The position numbers and the translations under genes were made by a program. The notes under the pieces were generated by a model that did not search any database, was not told the origin of the DNA, and worked only from the letters and a program-made list of their open reading frames with translations. Shown piece by piece: positions 50,985 to 59,363 of a stretch of DNA of 64,000 bases (the stretch's first letter is position 1; each line of letters opens with the position of its first letter). The DNA lies in assembly GCA_032906765.1 (NCBI GenBank), contig JAJTZB010000003.1, positions 160,126-224,125 of the forward strand, read 5' to 3'. This DNA comes from Nitrososphaerales archaeon. GTDB taxonomy: Archaea; Thermoproteota; Nitrososphaeria; Nitrososphaerales; Gagatemarchaeaceae.

Positions 50985-51707
50985 TCAAGGCGGAAGCTGG
51001 ACCCTCACGATTGCGCCGCTCTCGAACGGCGGAGTAGACTGCGAGTACTTTCTGTATAACTCCCTGGGTATCGAGACGTCGCCGAGATAGAGCTCACCCA
51101 CGTAACGCCGCGATGCAGGGTTCAGGAAGCCGGTCTTCGGGAACCCGAGGGTGAGCGTCGCCTTCGCCTCTATGCACGGGTTGTTCGGCAAGCCGCTTGT
51201 CGGGTCGAGCCCCGAAGGGATGTCAAGGCCGAGGATCTGAATGCCCGACCCGTTCGCCCGTCGGATCAGGCCAGCCATGGGTTCCCTGGGGTCCCCCTTG
51301 GCGTTGTAGCCGAGAAGAGCGTCGACGAGGAGGTCGAAGCTCCCGAGGTCCCCGCCGCCTTCGACGACGGACAAACCCATCTTCTCCACAGCCTGAAGCT
51401 GTCTTGCGGGTAGCTCGCCCAGATCCGCCCGCACGCCGCTCAGGACAACGCTCACCTTAGCCCCCCAGTTGTGGAGGTGCCTTGCAGCGACCAGCCCGTC
51501 GCCCCCGTTGTTCCCCTTGCCGACGATGCAGGCCACGCGCTTCCCCGCGAGGCCACCGCCGAGCATCCGCCTTGCCATCTCCGCAGTCGCAGCTCCTGCG
51601 TTCTCCATCAGTGAGAGCACGTCGACCGAATACTCCTCTATCGCTGCCTCGTCGATCCTCCTCATCTCCTCAGAGGTCACGTAGACCAGGCCGCCGAGCG
51701 TCTTCAT
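50985..51707 (-). CDS. nnrE: NAD(P)H-hydrate epimerase
   Basis: About 240 aa, the YjeF N-terminal domain alone, without the dehydratase domain often fused to it. Motifs: SLMENAGAATAEMAR, VGKGNNGGDGLVAARHL, LLGYNAKG and LGLDIPSGLDPTSG. It epimerises damaged R-NAD(P)H hydrate. ATG 51707 with AGGAAAG upstream is preferred over TTG 51725. The dehydratase partner NnrD is not in the window. Confidence 0.86.
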   Translation of the reverse strand: MKTLGGLVYVTSEEMRRIDEAAIEEYSVDVLSLMENAGAATAEMARRMLGGGLAGKRVACIVGKGNNGGDGLVAARHLHNWGAKVSVVLSGVRADLGELPARQLQAVEKMGLSVVEGGGDLGSFDLLVDALLGYNAKGDPREPMAGLIRRANGSGIQILGLDIPSGLDPTSGLPNNPCIEAKATLTLGFPKTGFLNPASRRYVGELYLGDVSIPRELYRKYSQSTPPFESGAIVRVQLPP

Positions 51708-51820
51708 GCTTTCCTGTACAATCAAGTCGGAGCTCCTATTTCAGGCTGAACCTCGAACGGATTTCCATCCTTGAGAAATGCCCGCAACCTTAAATCGTGA
51801 ATAGAATGGCTTGGTGCTAG

Positions 51821-52360
51821 TTGATTCCGCGTTCCTTCTTCCTCACCAAAGGCGTGGGAAAGCACAAGGAGAATCTCTCTTCGTTTGAGATTGCCTTGCG
51901 CGACGCGCGCATCAGCGGGTTCAACCTCGTAACTGTCTCTAGCATCATCCCTCCGGGGTGCAAACAAGTCCCGAGAGAGCAGGGGATAGAGTTGCTCAAG
52001 CCGGGCGAGATTGTCTTCCTCGTCCTCGCAAGGAACTCAACCAACGAGCCCCGCAGGCTGCTGGCGTCATCCATCGGAGTGGCAATCCCTTCGAACCCCT
52101 CTGATTACGGTTACCTTTCGGAGTGGCACGGGTTTGGTGTAACCGAGGAAGAGGCCGGAGAATACAGCGAGGACTTGGCGGCCCAGATGCTCGCTTCGAC
52201 ATTGGGATTAGACTTCGATTTGAATACCTCGTGGGATGACCGCGAGCAAGTCTTCAAATCCTCCGGGAAGATCATCAAGACAGCCAACATAACCCAAAGC
52301 GCGGTAGCGCAGAAGGGTCAATGGACAACAGTGGTCGCGGGAGCGATCTTCATTCCGTAG
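51821..52360 (+). CDS. pdaD: Pyruvoyl-dependent arginine decarboxylase
   Basis: 179 aa self-cleaving enzyme making agmatine for polyamine synthesis. The self-processing region is [14 protein letters not shown] (Ser-Ser), and [23 protein letters not shown] and TANITQS are family features; length is full. TTG start about 28 nt from CTTAAATCG (51789-51797). Its last 80 codons, from 52121, are duplicated in divergent form at 53029-53271, with HNH genes between, so this 3' end may be an imported replacement. Confidence 0.88.
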   Translation: MIPRSFFLTKGVGKHKENLSSFEIALRDARISGFNLVTVSSIIPPGCKQVPREQGIELLKPGEIVFLVLARNSTNEPRRLLASSIGVAIPSNPSDYGYLSEWHGFGVTEEEAGEYSEDLAAQMLASTLGLDFDLNTSWDDREQVFKSSGKIIKTANITQSAVAQKGQWTTVVAGAIFIP

Positions 52361-52426
52361 TCATCTCGCGTGCCTTACCTCCTTGCCTACGCTTCGCTTC
52401 ACCCATCTGCCATCTTGACGAACTGA

Positions 52427-52780
52427 CTACGCTTTGCGGGATTCTTGATTCTCCCTTCTTTTGATTGCCTGACAGTTAGCGCATAGCACTTGGAACCCGT
52501 CGGGGAAGCCTTTCTTTCTGAGCATTTGATAGAGGGCGTAACCACTGTTCTTCGGGTTCTGTCTGTGTTTGGCGTCGCCCTTGATATGGTCAATTGATAG
52601 TGCTCGTTCATCGCCGAAGCCGCACCTCTGGCATCTCATGCCATGGGAGTAATGGCTGAGAACTTCCGAGCGTAGTTGGGCATAAAATTCTGCATGGCTG
52701 GTTTTGTTCCGCTCCCTGAATCTTTCCTTGTTCTTCAAGTAGTAGTTGTGGAAGTATTCTTGGCTCGACACTTTCACCAA
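52427..52780 (-). CDS. HNH endonuclease, phage/homing type
   Basis: 117 aa. Zinc knuckle MRCQRCGFGDE, the HNH core LSIDHIKGDAKHRQ, and FPDGFQVLCANCQAIKRR, as in free-standing HNH homing endonucleases of phages and archaea. An N-terminal helix (YYLKNKERFRERNK) is typical DNA-binding. Start TTG 52780. It lies antisense between the intact pdaD and the pdaD 3' fragment; the target could be pdaD itself. Shorter than many relatives, but the core is complete. Confidence 0.8.
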   Translation of the reverse strand: MVKVSSQEYFHNYYLKNKERFRERNKTSHAEFYAQLRSEVLSHYSHGMRCQRCGFGDERALSIDHIKGDAKHRQNPKNSGYALYQMLRKKGFPDGFQVLCANCQAIKRRENQESRKA

Positions 52781-53005
52781 CCTTCCCGCACCTCTTAATA
52801 AACGCGCAGTTCATGCAGAGCACTCTGAACCCCGGCGGGACTGCTTGACATGCTCAAGATTCTTCACTCGCCATTCTCTTACCCGCCTCCTAACGCAGAC
52901 CTTGCAACGGTAGTAGTGGTCCGCACGAGCTGACAAATGCCAATTCTCTTCCGTCAACAATGTCCCACAGTCTTTGCAGACTCTATCCGTACTCGTGTCT
53001 CTCGC
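52775..53005 (-). pseudogene. Remnant of a second HNH endonuclease gene
   Basis: One frame (52811-53005) encodes a four-Cys zinc finger CKDCGTLLTEENW..YYRCKVC and a basic helix VRRRVREWRVKN, typical of HNH N-termini, but has no start and stops at 52811. A shifted frame just downstream encodes PPGFRVLCMNCAFIKR, a typical HNH C-terminus. The central HNH core is missing, so the gene has been 5'-truncated, internally deleted and frameshifted. It abuts the intact HNH gene. Confidence 0.65.
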
Positions 53006-53028
53006 TTACGACCCACAATCGGATATTA

Positions 53029-53271
53029 GAGCACCACTCGTTCGGGCAGACGGACGAAGCGGCGGGGGACTACGCGGAGGACATGGCTGCCACTATGCTG
53101 GCGACCACCATGGGTATCACCTTCGACCCGTCGACTGCGTGGGACGAGAGGAAGCAGCTCTTTCAGGCGAGCGGGCTCATGATCAAGACGACGGACATCA
53201 CGCAGTCAGCGACGGGCGACAAGGCGGGCATCTGGACCTCTGTCGTCGCCTCTGCTGTGTTCCTACCCTAG
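53029..53271 (+). pseudogene. Displaced 3' fragment of pdaD
   Basis: 81 codons starting EHHSFGQTDEAAGDYAED and ending SAVFLP, homologous to the last 80 codons of the pdaD upstream (52121-52360) but clearly diverged and of more host-like high G+C. No start codon or self-cleavage site lies in frame. Homology begins at the same codon (SE-x-H) in both, marking the breakpoint. It overlaps the surface-protein gene by 4 nt. Confidence 0.8.
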
Positions 53272-54503
53272 CCTGAAGGACGCCTGCCGCGAATCCTGAT
53301 CGCTCCTAGCACAATCGCGACCGCAACGGCAACGGCGACAAGCGCCAGCTCCGCAACTGGCAGGCCTGGAGTCTGTCCGGCCGAAGCCTGTTGGGACGGG
53401 GAGCTCGTTGTCGCGCTGTTGACAGAGAGAGATATGGGTGCAGATAGTGACGTCGAGGTCGCCTGCGATGACCCGGTCGAAGTTGACGACGAGCGTGAGG
53501 AGGTGGTCGCCGAACCGACTGAGTTCGCGTGGAAGCCCGGACTCGCCACAAGGTATGAGCAGCCGAGCTGCGGGAGGTTGCACCCTGAGAGGACTGTCGA
53601 GAAGGATGCGGCGCGTATGGGGGAACTGATGCTCGAAGTTGAAGCGCGCGCGATCACGGCCGTAGTCGAACCCTGGCTGACGAACGTCCAGTACATACCG
53701 GAGGAGCTGTCGTAGTAGCCAGCGGGAACGCCGCCCACCCCCTGCGGGACCAGCGTCCCTCCGCTCAGGCCCTGAACCGGCGAGTAACGCCCAGTGAGGC
53801 TGGTTGATTCGAAGGCGAGGACGGATTGGCCCTCGGATACATACAGGTAGTAGGCGTTGGGCCCCTGAAATACGGCCGGGTCGGAGAAGCAGCAGCCGCT
53901 TATGGAGAAGTCGACCCTCGTTCCAGAGTCTGTCAGGAAGGAGTTCCCGTCGCTCCCTGCGACCTCAGTCGCGCTCATGATGTGCTTTGTGCAGGTGGAC
54001 TGGCCGACCGCGCACTGCGCCGGGTCCTGCCCGCTAATCCCCGGCAGGTAGAACAGGTGCAGGGTACCGCTCGCGTCGAGGAAGAGGCTCGGGTCGACGA
54101 AGGTGGCCGAAGTCCCGTTGCTGAAGCGCAGGCCTACAGAGATCGGAGCGTCCTCGATGCCCGTATCGAGGTGGAAGCGGACGAGGGTGCCGGGATTGTA
54201 GAGGTACACTGTGTTACCTCTCCGGGTGACGTCTGGGACGCTACCCGGGTACGGCCTGAAGCCAGAGACGGAGGACCACGAGACGCTGTCGTTTGATTCG
54301 GCCAGGTAGGTCTCGTGGTTCTGAGGGTTGGAGCAGTCAGACGTGGCTGTGTTGCAGGCGAGGAACGCCATGATGTACTTGTCCGTGAGCGGAACCTGGG
54401 CCGCGGCTGCGGGCGCCGGCCTGGCTGCCAGGAGAAAGGCCGCGGCTATCAAGATAGCGACGACGACGGGTGCGGCACGCGCCGTCCTTACCCGATGCCT
54501 CAA
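53268..54503 (-). CDS. Anchored surface protein with propeller-like domain
   Basis: 411 aa. Signal peptide with basic start (MRHRVRTARAAPVVVAILIAAAF) and AAAA-type cleavage region; an extracellular domain of about 290 residues with recurring blades such as VDPSLFLDASGTLHLFYLPG and SDPAVFQGPNAYYLYVSEG, resembling five-bladed glycosidase-type propellers; a Ser/Thr stalk (about 330-370); and a C-terminal helix plus IRGRRPSG. Catalytic carboxylates are not identified. TTG start about 26 nt from CTTTAAGTAT (54525-54534). Confidence 0.72.
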   Translation of the reverse strand: MRHRVRTARAAPVVVAILIAAAFLLAARPAPAAAAQVPLTDKYIMAFLACNTATSDCSNPQNHETYLAESNDSVSWSSVSGFRPYPGSVPDVTRRGNTVYLYNPGTLVRFHLDTGIEDAPISVGLRFSNGTSATFVDPSLFLDASGTLHLFYLPGISGQDPAQCAVGQSTCTKHIMSATEVAGSDGNSFLTDSGTRVDFSISGCCFSDPAVFQGPNAYYLYVSEGQSVLAFESTSLTGRYSPVQGLSGGTLVPQGVGGVPAGYYDSSSGMYWTFVSQGSTTAVIARASTSSISSPIRAASFSTVLSGCNLPQLGCSYLVASPGFHANSVGSATTSSRSSSTSTGSSQATSTSLSAPISLSVNSATTSSPSQQASAGQTPGLPVAELALVAVAVAVAIVLGAIRIRGRRPSG

Positions 54504-54642
54504 ACGGCAATCGCCCGCGACTTGGATACTTAAAGCGAAACCGAATCAGGTCGGCCAGACAGAACACTTTCGATTTTCCCTCCCCTTCGTGTCGATTCGC
54601 CCCTGCTATCTTATATCCAGAAAACTCCCGGCCCCTAACAAG

Positions 54643-55881
54643 ATGCCTGACGACCGCCAAAAGGACGGCCCCACAGGTCTGCGCAAAGTAATCACGCTGC
54701 GACACGCCGTCGCAATCTACGTAAGCTCCGTCCTCGGGGCAGGCATACTCGTCATTCCCGGGCTGGCCGCCCGGACAGCGGGCCCGGCCTCGCTGCTCGC
54801 CTGGGCCCTCCTCTCGCTCGCGAGCTACCCGTTCGCATACACCTTCGCCACTCTGTCGGCTCGCAGGCCCGACTCGGGAGGAGTCTACTCCTTCGCAAGA
54901 GAGAGCTTCGGGCCCGGGGTGAGCACGATGACGGCGTGGCTCTTCGTGGCCTGGGTGGTCATGGGGGCGCCGGCAATCACTCTGGCGGCGGGCTCATACC
55001 TCGCGTTCGCTTTTCCGATGCCCAGGGAGTGGGTCTTCGCGGCAGCGGCCATCATCCTGTTGATGGCCTACGCGGTCAACCTCTTCGGTATCAGGCTGAG
55101 CGGAAGGGTCCAGGTGGCGATGGTTACGACGATCGTCTTGATGCTGGCGTTCGCGGTCGCAGCGTCGATCCCGAGAATCGAAGCGAAGAACTTCGTCCCG
55201 GTACTGCCGAACGGCTTGGCCTCCGTTGGTGTTGCTTCCGCCCTGATAGTCTGGTCCTACTTGGGCTACGAAAACGTGTCAAATGTGGCTGAAGAGTTCG
55301 AGAACCCGAAGCGGGACTTCGGAAGGAGCGTGACCTTCAGTGTGTTGTTGATAGGCGCGCTCTACTTGGCTGTCGCGTTTGCCATAGTGGGTACTGGAGC
55401 TTACACTGCGGGCGGAGGGGTGACGCCGTTCGCTGAATTGATGTCGAACGTCTTCGGCTCCTACGGGGGGCTGGCTGTGTCGCTCCTCGCGGTTGTCGTC
55501 ATCTTCAGTACGGTGAACGCGTACACGGTTGGGATGGCAAGGGTCGTCTACGCGGCTGCGAGGGACGGCAGCCTCCCAGGGGCTCTCGCAACGGTGGACC
55601 CGAGGACGGGTGTACCTCGTCGGGCCCTCGCAGCCCTCCTTGCGATGATCGTCCTCAGCCTGGCCGTGTTCTACTTCATGCGCTTCGACATCCAATCTGC
55701 TTTCCTGGCGACGAGCGGGGCTGCTGTGCTGGTGTACGTGGTGGGATCGGCAGCGGGGATCAAGCTGCTGAAGGAAAGGGGAGCCAAGAGGGTCTTGCCC
55801 TGGGTCTCGCTGGCGGTCTCAATCGCGCTCCTGCCATTCATAGGAACGTTGCTCGCTGCAAGCGCTGCTGTTGCGTCATAG
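54643..55881 (+). CDS. APC-family amino-acid permease
   Basis: 412 aa, twelve helices. The APC start SSVLGAGILVIPGLAARTAGPASLLAW with its substrate-binding GAG motif, and YLGYENVSNVAEEFENPKRDF are family marks. ATG 54643 lies about 30 nt from CTTATATCC (54610-54618); the frame open to 54328 is antisense to the surface-protein gene and not used. Substrate unknown; the arginine decarboxylase nearby might hint at arginine or agmatine exchange, a weak inference. Confidence 0.88.
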   Translation: MPDDRQKDGPTGLRKVITLRHAVAIYVSSVLGAGILVIPGLAARTAGPASLLAWALLSLASYPFAYTFATLSARRPDSGGVYSFARESFGPGVSTMTAWLFVAWVVMGAPAITLAAGSYLAFAFPMPREWVFAAAAIILLMAYAVNLFGIRLSGRVQVAMVTTIVLMLAFAVAASIPRIEAKNFVPVLPNGLASVGVASALIVWSYLGYENVSNVAEEFENPKRDFGRSVTFSVLLIGALYLAVAFAIVGTGAYTAGGGVTPFAELMSNVFGSYGGLAVSLLAVVVIFSTVNAYTVGMARVVYAAARDGSLPGALATVDPRTGVPRRALAALLAMIVLSLAVFYFMRFDIQSAFLATSGAAVLVYVVGSAAGIKLLKERGAKRVLPWVSLAVSIALLPFIGTLLAASAAVAS

Positions 55882-55953
55882 GTCTTCTCTACGGTTGGAG
55901 GAGAAAGAGCTAGCCCTGCCTGTCTTTAATACCAGGCGGAGGCGCAAGACGGT

Positions 55954-56094
55954 GTGAAGTCCAAGAAGACCTTGGACTGGCTCCTCGAGAAAGACCAGCC
56001 CTCGATCAGGTACATCGCGCTCGAAGCGGTCGGAGAGCCGAGCAAGATTATTACGCTGCGGGCCATGCAGGTGCTCGAGAGGCTCGGAGAGTGA
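55954..56094 (+). CDS. 46-residue soluble protein, unknown
   Basis: GTG 55954 encodes MKSKKTLDWLLEKDQPSI.. and ends VLERLGE; the segment DWLLEKDQPSIRYIALEAV resembles the first helix pair of HEAT/prenyltransferase-like repeats. TCTTTAATACC (55922-55932) lies about 27 nt upstream, so the message is leaderless. The next small gene starts within its stop codon. Function unknown. Confidence 0.6.
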   Translation: MKSKKTLDWLLEKDQPSIRYIALEAVGEPSKIITLRAMQVLERLGE

Positions 56095-56261
56095 CAGAGG
56101 TCATCAGGATATCAGAGTCTCCGGCAGCGGATGGTTCGAGCGCAGCAATGAAGAAGTGTTATTGCGGTTTCACGTGTGAGGGTGCGGACGAGCTGAAGGC
56201 GCACATCCTCAAGGTCCATGGAGCGAGGGACGGCGATTGGAGGACGTGGGAGGCCAGATAG
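56091..56261 (+). CDS. 56-residue zinc-finger-like protein
   Basis: GTG 56091 overlaps the previous stop (GTGA); ATG 56148 is an alternative. The core CYCGFTCEGADELKAHILKVHG has three cysteines and two histidines in a C2H2-like or DUF1059-like arrangement, then an aromatic tail DGDWRTWEAR. Translational overlap with the 46-residue gene suggests joint function. The rest of the 55882-56298 gap is empty. Confidence 0.55.
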   Translation: MTEVIRISESPAADGSSAAMKKCYCGFTCEGADELKAHILKVHGARDGDWRTWEAR

Positions 56262-56298
56262 AACACGATGATGCCAGGAGATTATCGCCCAGCCAAAT

Positions 56299-56844
56299 CT
56301 AGTCGTGGTACTTCTTCTCGCCCGCTCGGATCGACACCTTGAGCCAGTTCTCCTGCGGCGGAAGGGGGCAGATGTAGTCCTCGCTGTAGGCGCAGTAGGG
56401 GTTGTAGGCGTAGTTGAAGTCGACCGCGTACTGGTCATCGTGCTCAACTTGGAGGTCGAGGTACCGCGCAGCTCCGTAGCTATCCCTCCCGGAGGTGGCG
56501 TCCCTGAAGGGAATGAAGATGTTCGCGTCTTCCCTTTCGGCCGACTGGTAGGCTTGGAGTTTCACTTGCTGGCCGTCAATGGACAGTTCGAAGTAGCCGA
56601 CTTTGTTGAAGAGCTGGCGGGTGCCCTTGCTGGTGGCCATGATCACGCTGTCGGGGCTGGGGTACCTTTGCAGCTTCGCCTCGAGCCTGAAATCTGGGTC
56701 AGGTTCGAAGTACTTCAGGCCTGCGAACATCCCCTGGCCGTCGTGGCCCAGCGGTGAGTCGTGGTCGCTCCTGAAGAACTCGTCCTTCCGCTCCCTGAAC
56801 CTGAGCAGCGCCCGTCTCCAAGTCTCGACGTCCTCCGGCTTCAT
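56299..56844 (-). CDS. DUF1684-family protein
   Basis: 181 aa with RFRERKDEFFRSDHDSPLG at the N-terminus, GRDSYGAARYLDL, and the conserved C-terminal FNYAYNPYCAYSEDYICPLPPQENWL. These are the hallmarks of DUF1684, whose function is not established. ATG 56844 is about 28 nt from GGTTATTCT (56867-56875). Confidence 0.85.
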   Translation of the reverse strand: MKPEDVETWRRALLRFRERKDEFFRSDHDSPLGHDGQGMFAGLKYFEPDPDFRLEAKLQRYPSPDSVIMATSKGTRQLFNKVGYFELSIDGQQVKLQAYQSAEREDANIFIPFRDATSGRDSYGAARYLDLQVEHDDQYAVDFNYAYNPYCAYSEDYICPLPPQENWLKVSIRAGEKKYHD

Positions 56845-56900
56845 TGGTGGCTAGACGTAGCTACTCCAAGAATAACCTTTCCAAGCCCCTACCCAATGCG

Positions 56901-57275
56901 TCAGAGCTTGATTGAAATGATGGCTGTCATTCGTTCTCCTCTCAGCCGGCCGACAAAACCCATCATTGAGAATCCGATTCCTCCGTATTCCTTTCTGAAG
57001 ACATTCAGCATCTGATCCCTTTCTTCTCCCTCCAGCATACGCGCCTCCCCTTCGACCCATGTCCCAATCGGCTTCCCATTCATGCTGGATGGTACAACTC
57101 GGACGTGGGAGTTCCTCCGAATCCGCTTGACCTTCCACGTCGTGGGGTCGGTGCGCATGTAGATCAGGCCGTCATGCTCCAATGACTGGACAGGAGTCAG
57201 TTTCGGCTCCCCATTCTTCTTGTATGATTCTAGGTTGATGTATCTCCGGCCGGAGAACTGCTCGATTGAAGTCAA
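56901..57275 (-). CDS. PPOX-class F420/FMN-dependent flavin-fold protein
   Basis: 124 aa split beta barrel: INLESYKKNGEPKLTPVQSLEHDGLIYMRTDPTTWKVKRIRRNSHVRVVPS is the N-terminal signature of PPOX-class proteins that bind F420 or FMN. The C-terminus (RKEYGGIGF, RMTAIISIKL) fits. F420 use is plausible in this phylum but inferred. TTG start. Confidence 0.82.
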   Translation of the reverse strand: MTSIEQFSGRRYINLESYKKNGEPKLTPVQSLEHDGLIYMRTDPTTWKVKRIRRNSHVRVVPSSMNGKPIGTWVEGEARMLEGEERDQMLNVFRKEYGGIGFSMMGFVGRLRGERMTAIISIKL

Positions 57276-57308
57276 GCTCCGTTATTCACCAATGCTGGAA
57301 GGAAGGTG

Positions 57309-57563
57309 TCAGCGCCGCTCGCCAGTCACGCGATACCAAGGCATCCACATCAGACCGATTAGCAGACCGGCTATAGCAAGCGAGACGATGGCCACGATGA
57401 CGTTCTGAAACAGGCTGAAGCCGCTCGACCAGTAGAGCGCGTAGAACAGGATGAAGACGAGCCACACTACTATGCCGAGGATCGAAAGAACGACGGGTAC
57501 GATGGGACCTTCGTACTTCCCTGGAGGCTGGCTCTGCCGCAGGCTCTCACTTGCAAGGCTCAT
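57309..57563 (-). CDS. Two-helix membrane protein, unknown
   Basis: 84 aa: a polar N-terminus (SLRQSQPPGKYEGP) and two hydrophobic helices (VVLSILGIVVWLVFILFYALYW; FQNVIVAIVSLAIAGLLIGLMW). It overlaps the flavodoxin stop by 4 nt and is probably its operon partner. Confidence 0.65.
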   Translation of the reverse strand: MSLASESLRQSQPPGKYEGPIVPVVLSILGIVVWLVFILFYALYWSSGFSLFQNVIVAIVSLAIAGLLIGLMWMPWYRVTGERR

Positions 57564-58054
57564 GCCATGATTACCCTTCCCGCGGCAGCAAGGGCTGCTC
57601 CAACCTGTGTTCCAATCTGCTCGAACCTCTTCTCCTCTCCTTCCTTGAGCCTCGCGCCATCGATTGCGTCTTTATTCTTTACGGTGGAGACGGTTGCCGA
57701 CTCGCGTGGCGCTATGACCTGAAGGCCCAGACCACCCAGTTTTCTCTCGATGAACCCCGCGGCGCTGCCGGAGAACCTGGAATCGAGCTTCGTGTCGAAC
57801 GCGAACCCGTACCTTCCGGACAGGTCAGTGCCCTCGAGCTTGCCAAGGAACTCCTTCATCGGCTTGTACACGGAGAACGCCTCTGTCGGGGCACCGATGC
57901 AGATCAAGTCGTATTGCTTCAGTGAGTCGACGGCAACGTCTTTGGCATGGAGACACGCAGTCTCTATCCCTGCCTTCCTGAGCCCAGCGTCGAGCGACTT
58001 CGCTATCTTTTCCGTGTTGCCGTACCTGGTGTCGAAGATCACACATACCTTCAT
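57560..58054 (-). CDS. Flavodoxin-domain protein
   Basis: 164 aa with the FMN phosphate loop FDTRYGNTEKIA near the N-terminus, ICIGAPTEAFSVYKPMKEFL and FAFDTKL, as in short-chain flavodoxins. ATG 58054 is preferred over an earlier start at 58069. Could serve as electron carrier or as an NAD(P)H:quinone reductase-like protein; redox partners are not adjacent. Confidence 0.85.
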   Translation of the reverse strand: MKVCVIFDTRYGNTEKIAKSLDAGLRKAGIETACLHAKDVAVDSLKQYDLICIGAPTEAFSVYKPMKEFLGKLEGTDLSGRYGFAFDTKLDSRFSGSAAGFIERKLGGLGLQVIAPRESATVSTVKNKDAIDGARLKEGEEKRFEQIGTQVGAALAAAGRVIMA

Positions 58055-58302
58055 CGATGCATCACGCAATCGTTTCGACTCGGCCTGGGCTACTTGAGCT
58101 GGGAACGCGATTCCTATGATTGAAAATAAGGGGTAACGCGAGCGTCAAGCAGAGCTTGTCTTCGCGGGCAGGTCGGGCACAGGTCACGATTCCGGTGACA
58201 CGCTTACGAGGTATCGCGTCGTAGGAGCTTGACGAGCGTGATCGCGACCAGCGCATCTACCATCCATTGTTATTCTGAAGCCTTCGGAAATTGAGGGACC
58301 GT

Positions 58303-58470
58303 TCACCCGTGGCCGATATTCCTTCTGATGGTGAGGAGACTCGCAAGAGTCTGAATTTCTTGTACAAAATCCTCGGGGGACCGTTCGAGCGAGCTCATGA
58401 CACGTCTCTTGACTACGGGAATAAGGGCCTCGACCAACTCTTCGATTCTGGAATCGATTTCCCAGCTCAT
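58303..58470 (-). CDS. 55-residue helical protein, second of a coupled pair
   Basis: ATG 58470 overlaps the upstream stop (ATGA). Sequence MSWEIDSRIEELVEALIPVV.. is two or three amphipathic helices and ends RRNIGHG. No family recognised. The tight overlap with another small charged protein resembles toxin-antitoxin or small-complex gene pairs, without a recognisable toxin. Upstream of the flavodoxin, 58070-58302 holds no other feature I can see. Confidence 0.55.
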   Translation of the reverse strand: MSWEIDSRIEELVEALIPVVKRRVMSSLERSPEDFVQEIQTLASLLTIRRNIGHG

Positions 58471-58598
58471 CGTTTGAGCTTCCGAGCCTTGTCGAGAGTT
58501 TCGTTGGCCCATCTCTCGAACTCGGAAGGATTGGCAAGTAGCCTATCCAACTTCGCCATTCCGCGCTTCACGTCATCATCAGTGACAGGCCTCGGCAT
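58467..58598 (-). CDS. 43-residue charged protein, first of a coupled pair
   Basis: ATG 58598 (MPRPVTDDDVKRGMAKLDRL..) with a GAGGATAGG-type sequence just upstream; an in-frame ATG at 58616 is less likely, since TATA-like CTTATTAG (58629-58638) is only 18 nt from it. The protein is helical and charged and ends ARKLKR. Coupled to the 55-residue gene by a 4-nt overlap. Confidence 0.55.
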   Translation of the reverse strand: MPRPVTDDDVKRGMAKLDRLLANPSEFERWANETLDKARKLKR

Positions 58599-58765
58599 CC
58601 TATCCTCGACAAACATCACTCTGGCCCGCACTAATAAGCGCACACCCGGCCAGGGCGATGGAGAGGGTGTCGGTGCGGGCGGTTGGGCAAAGGGACGTTC
58701 GGGGAGTCTCCGGCGTAATCCAAGTTCCTGCGATTGGCTGAATTGGGATCTCGCCACCGCACAAG

Positions 58766-59275
58766 TCAGCTGACGCTCACAGCGAACAGGTATGTCTCCC
58801 CCGGCGAGCATCTTGGGACGTTTGTAGCTCCAAACGAAACATCGCGAGGATTCAAAATTGTTCGGTCCATCGACACACTAATGGCTCCATTCGCAGATTC
58901 TCTTGGAAAGAACAGCACAACCAAACGAGAAAGCGTGTTGTTTGATTGGTTAGACATAACTAGTGTAAACGAGGCATCGGCGTTGGAATTCCTACTCTGG
59001 CTGAGAGTCAATCCCATAACCGTTATCAACGTTGAGTTGTTCAAATGCCCCTTGAGAAGGGCTGTGAGCTGATTTGACTGCATCGTCACGGAGTTTTCCG
59101 GTTCTCCGTACTCATAAGCTGTATAGACAATACCCACGCAAAGAACAGCAATGACTGTGATTGCGAAGAGCCGACCGCCGTTCCAGTAGACGTGCGTCGA
59201 GCTTGGAAACCCGTCTGCGTCGCCCACGAGCTTGAGAAACTGACCCAGGGAGAGCTTTACGGTTTCGATGCTCAT
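58766..59275 (-). CDS. Membrane-anchored protein divergent from an RHH regulator
   Basis: 169 aa. A 35-residue cytoplasmic start (MSIETVKLSLGQFLKLVGD) is followed by one helix (LFAITVIAVLCVGIVYTAYEY) and an external beta-rich domain with several Asn-x-Ser/Thr sites. Base composition is visibly less G+C-rich than neighbours. The ATG lies right at the expected transcript start from GTATATAAAAA (59293-59303). Its promoter overlaps the palindromes likely bound by the RHH protein. Function unknown. Confidence 0.66.
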   Translation of the reverse strand: MSIETVKLSLGQFLKLVGDADGFPSSTHVYWNGGRLFAITVIAVLCVGIVYTAYEYGEPENSVTMQSNQLTALLKGHLNNSTLITVMGLTLSQSRNSNADASFTLVMSNQSNNTLSRLVVLFFPRESANGAISVSMDRTILNPRDVSFGATNVPRCSPGETYLFAVSVS

Positions 59276-59299
59276 GGCGGCCTCTGCCAGTGGTTTTTA

Positions 59300-59323
59300 T
59301 ATACGCGTATACACTGTATACGC
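59300..59323. promoter_or_regulatory. Overlapping palindromic operators
   Basis: TATACGCGTATA (59300-59311) is a perfect 12-bp palindrome overlapping GCGTATACACTGTATACGC (59305-59323), a perfect 9-1-9 inverted repeat. They sit beside the TATA element of the minus-strand membrane gene and upstream of the RHH gene at 59364. Tandem half-sites of this kind suit cooperative RHH binding. Confidence 0.72.
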
Positions 59324-59363
59324 CCGATGCAACCCCAAGCCGTAAGCAAGGAGACGCAGTAGG

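Noticed and set aside
54328..54642. N-terminal extension of the APC permease frame
   Set aside because: Antisense to the signal-peptide region of the surface-protein gene, with no transporter similarity; TATA at 54610-54618 sets the start at 54643.
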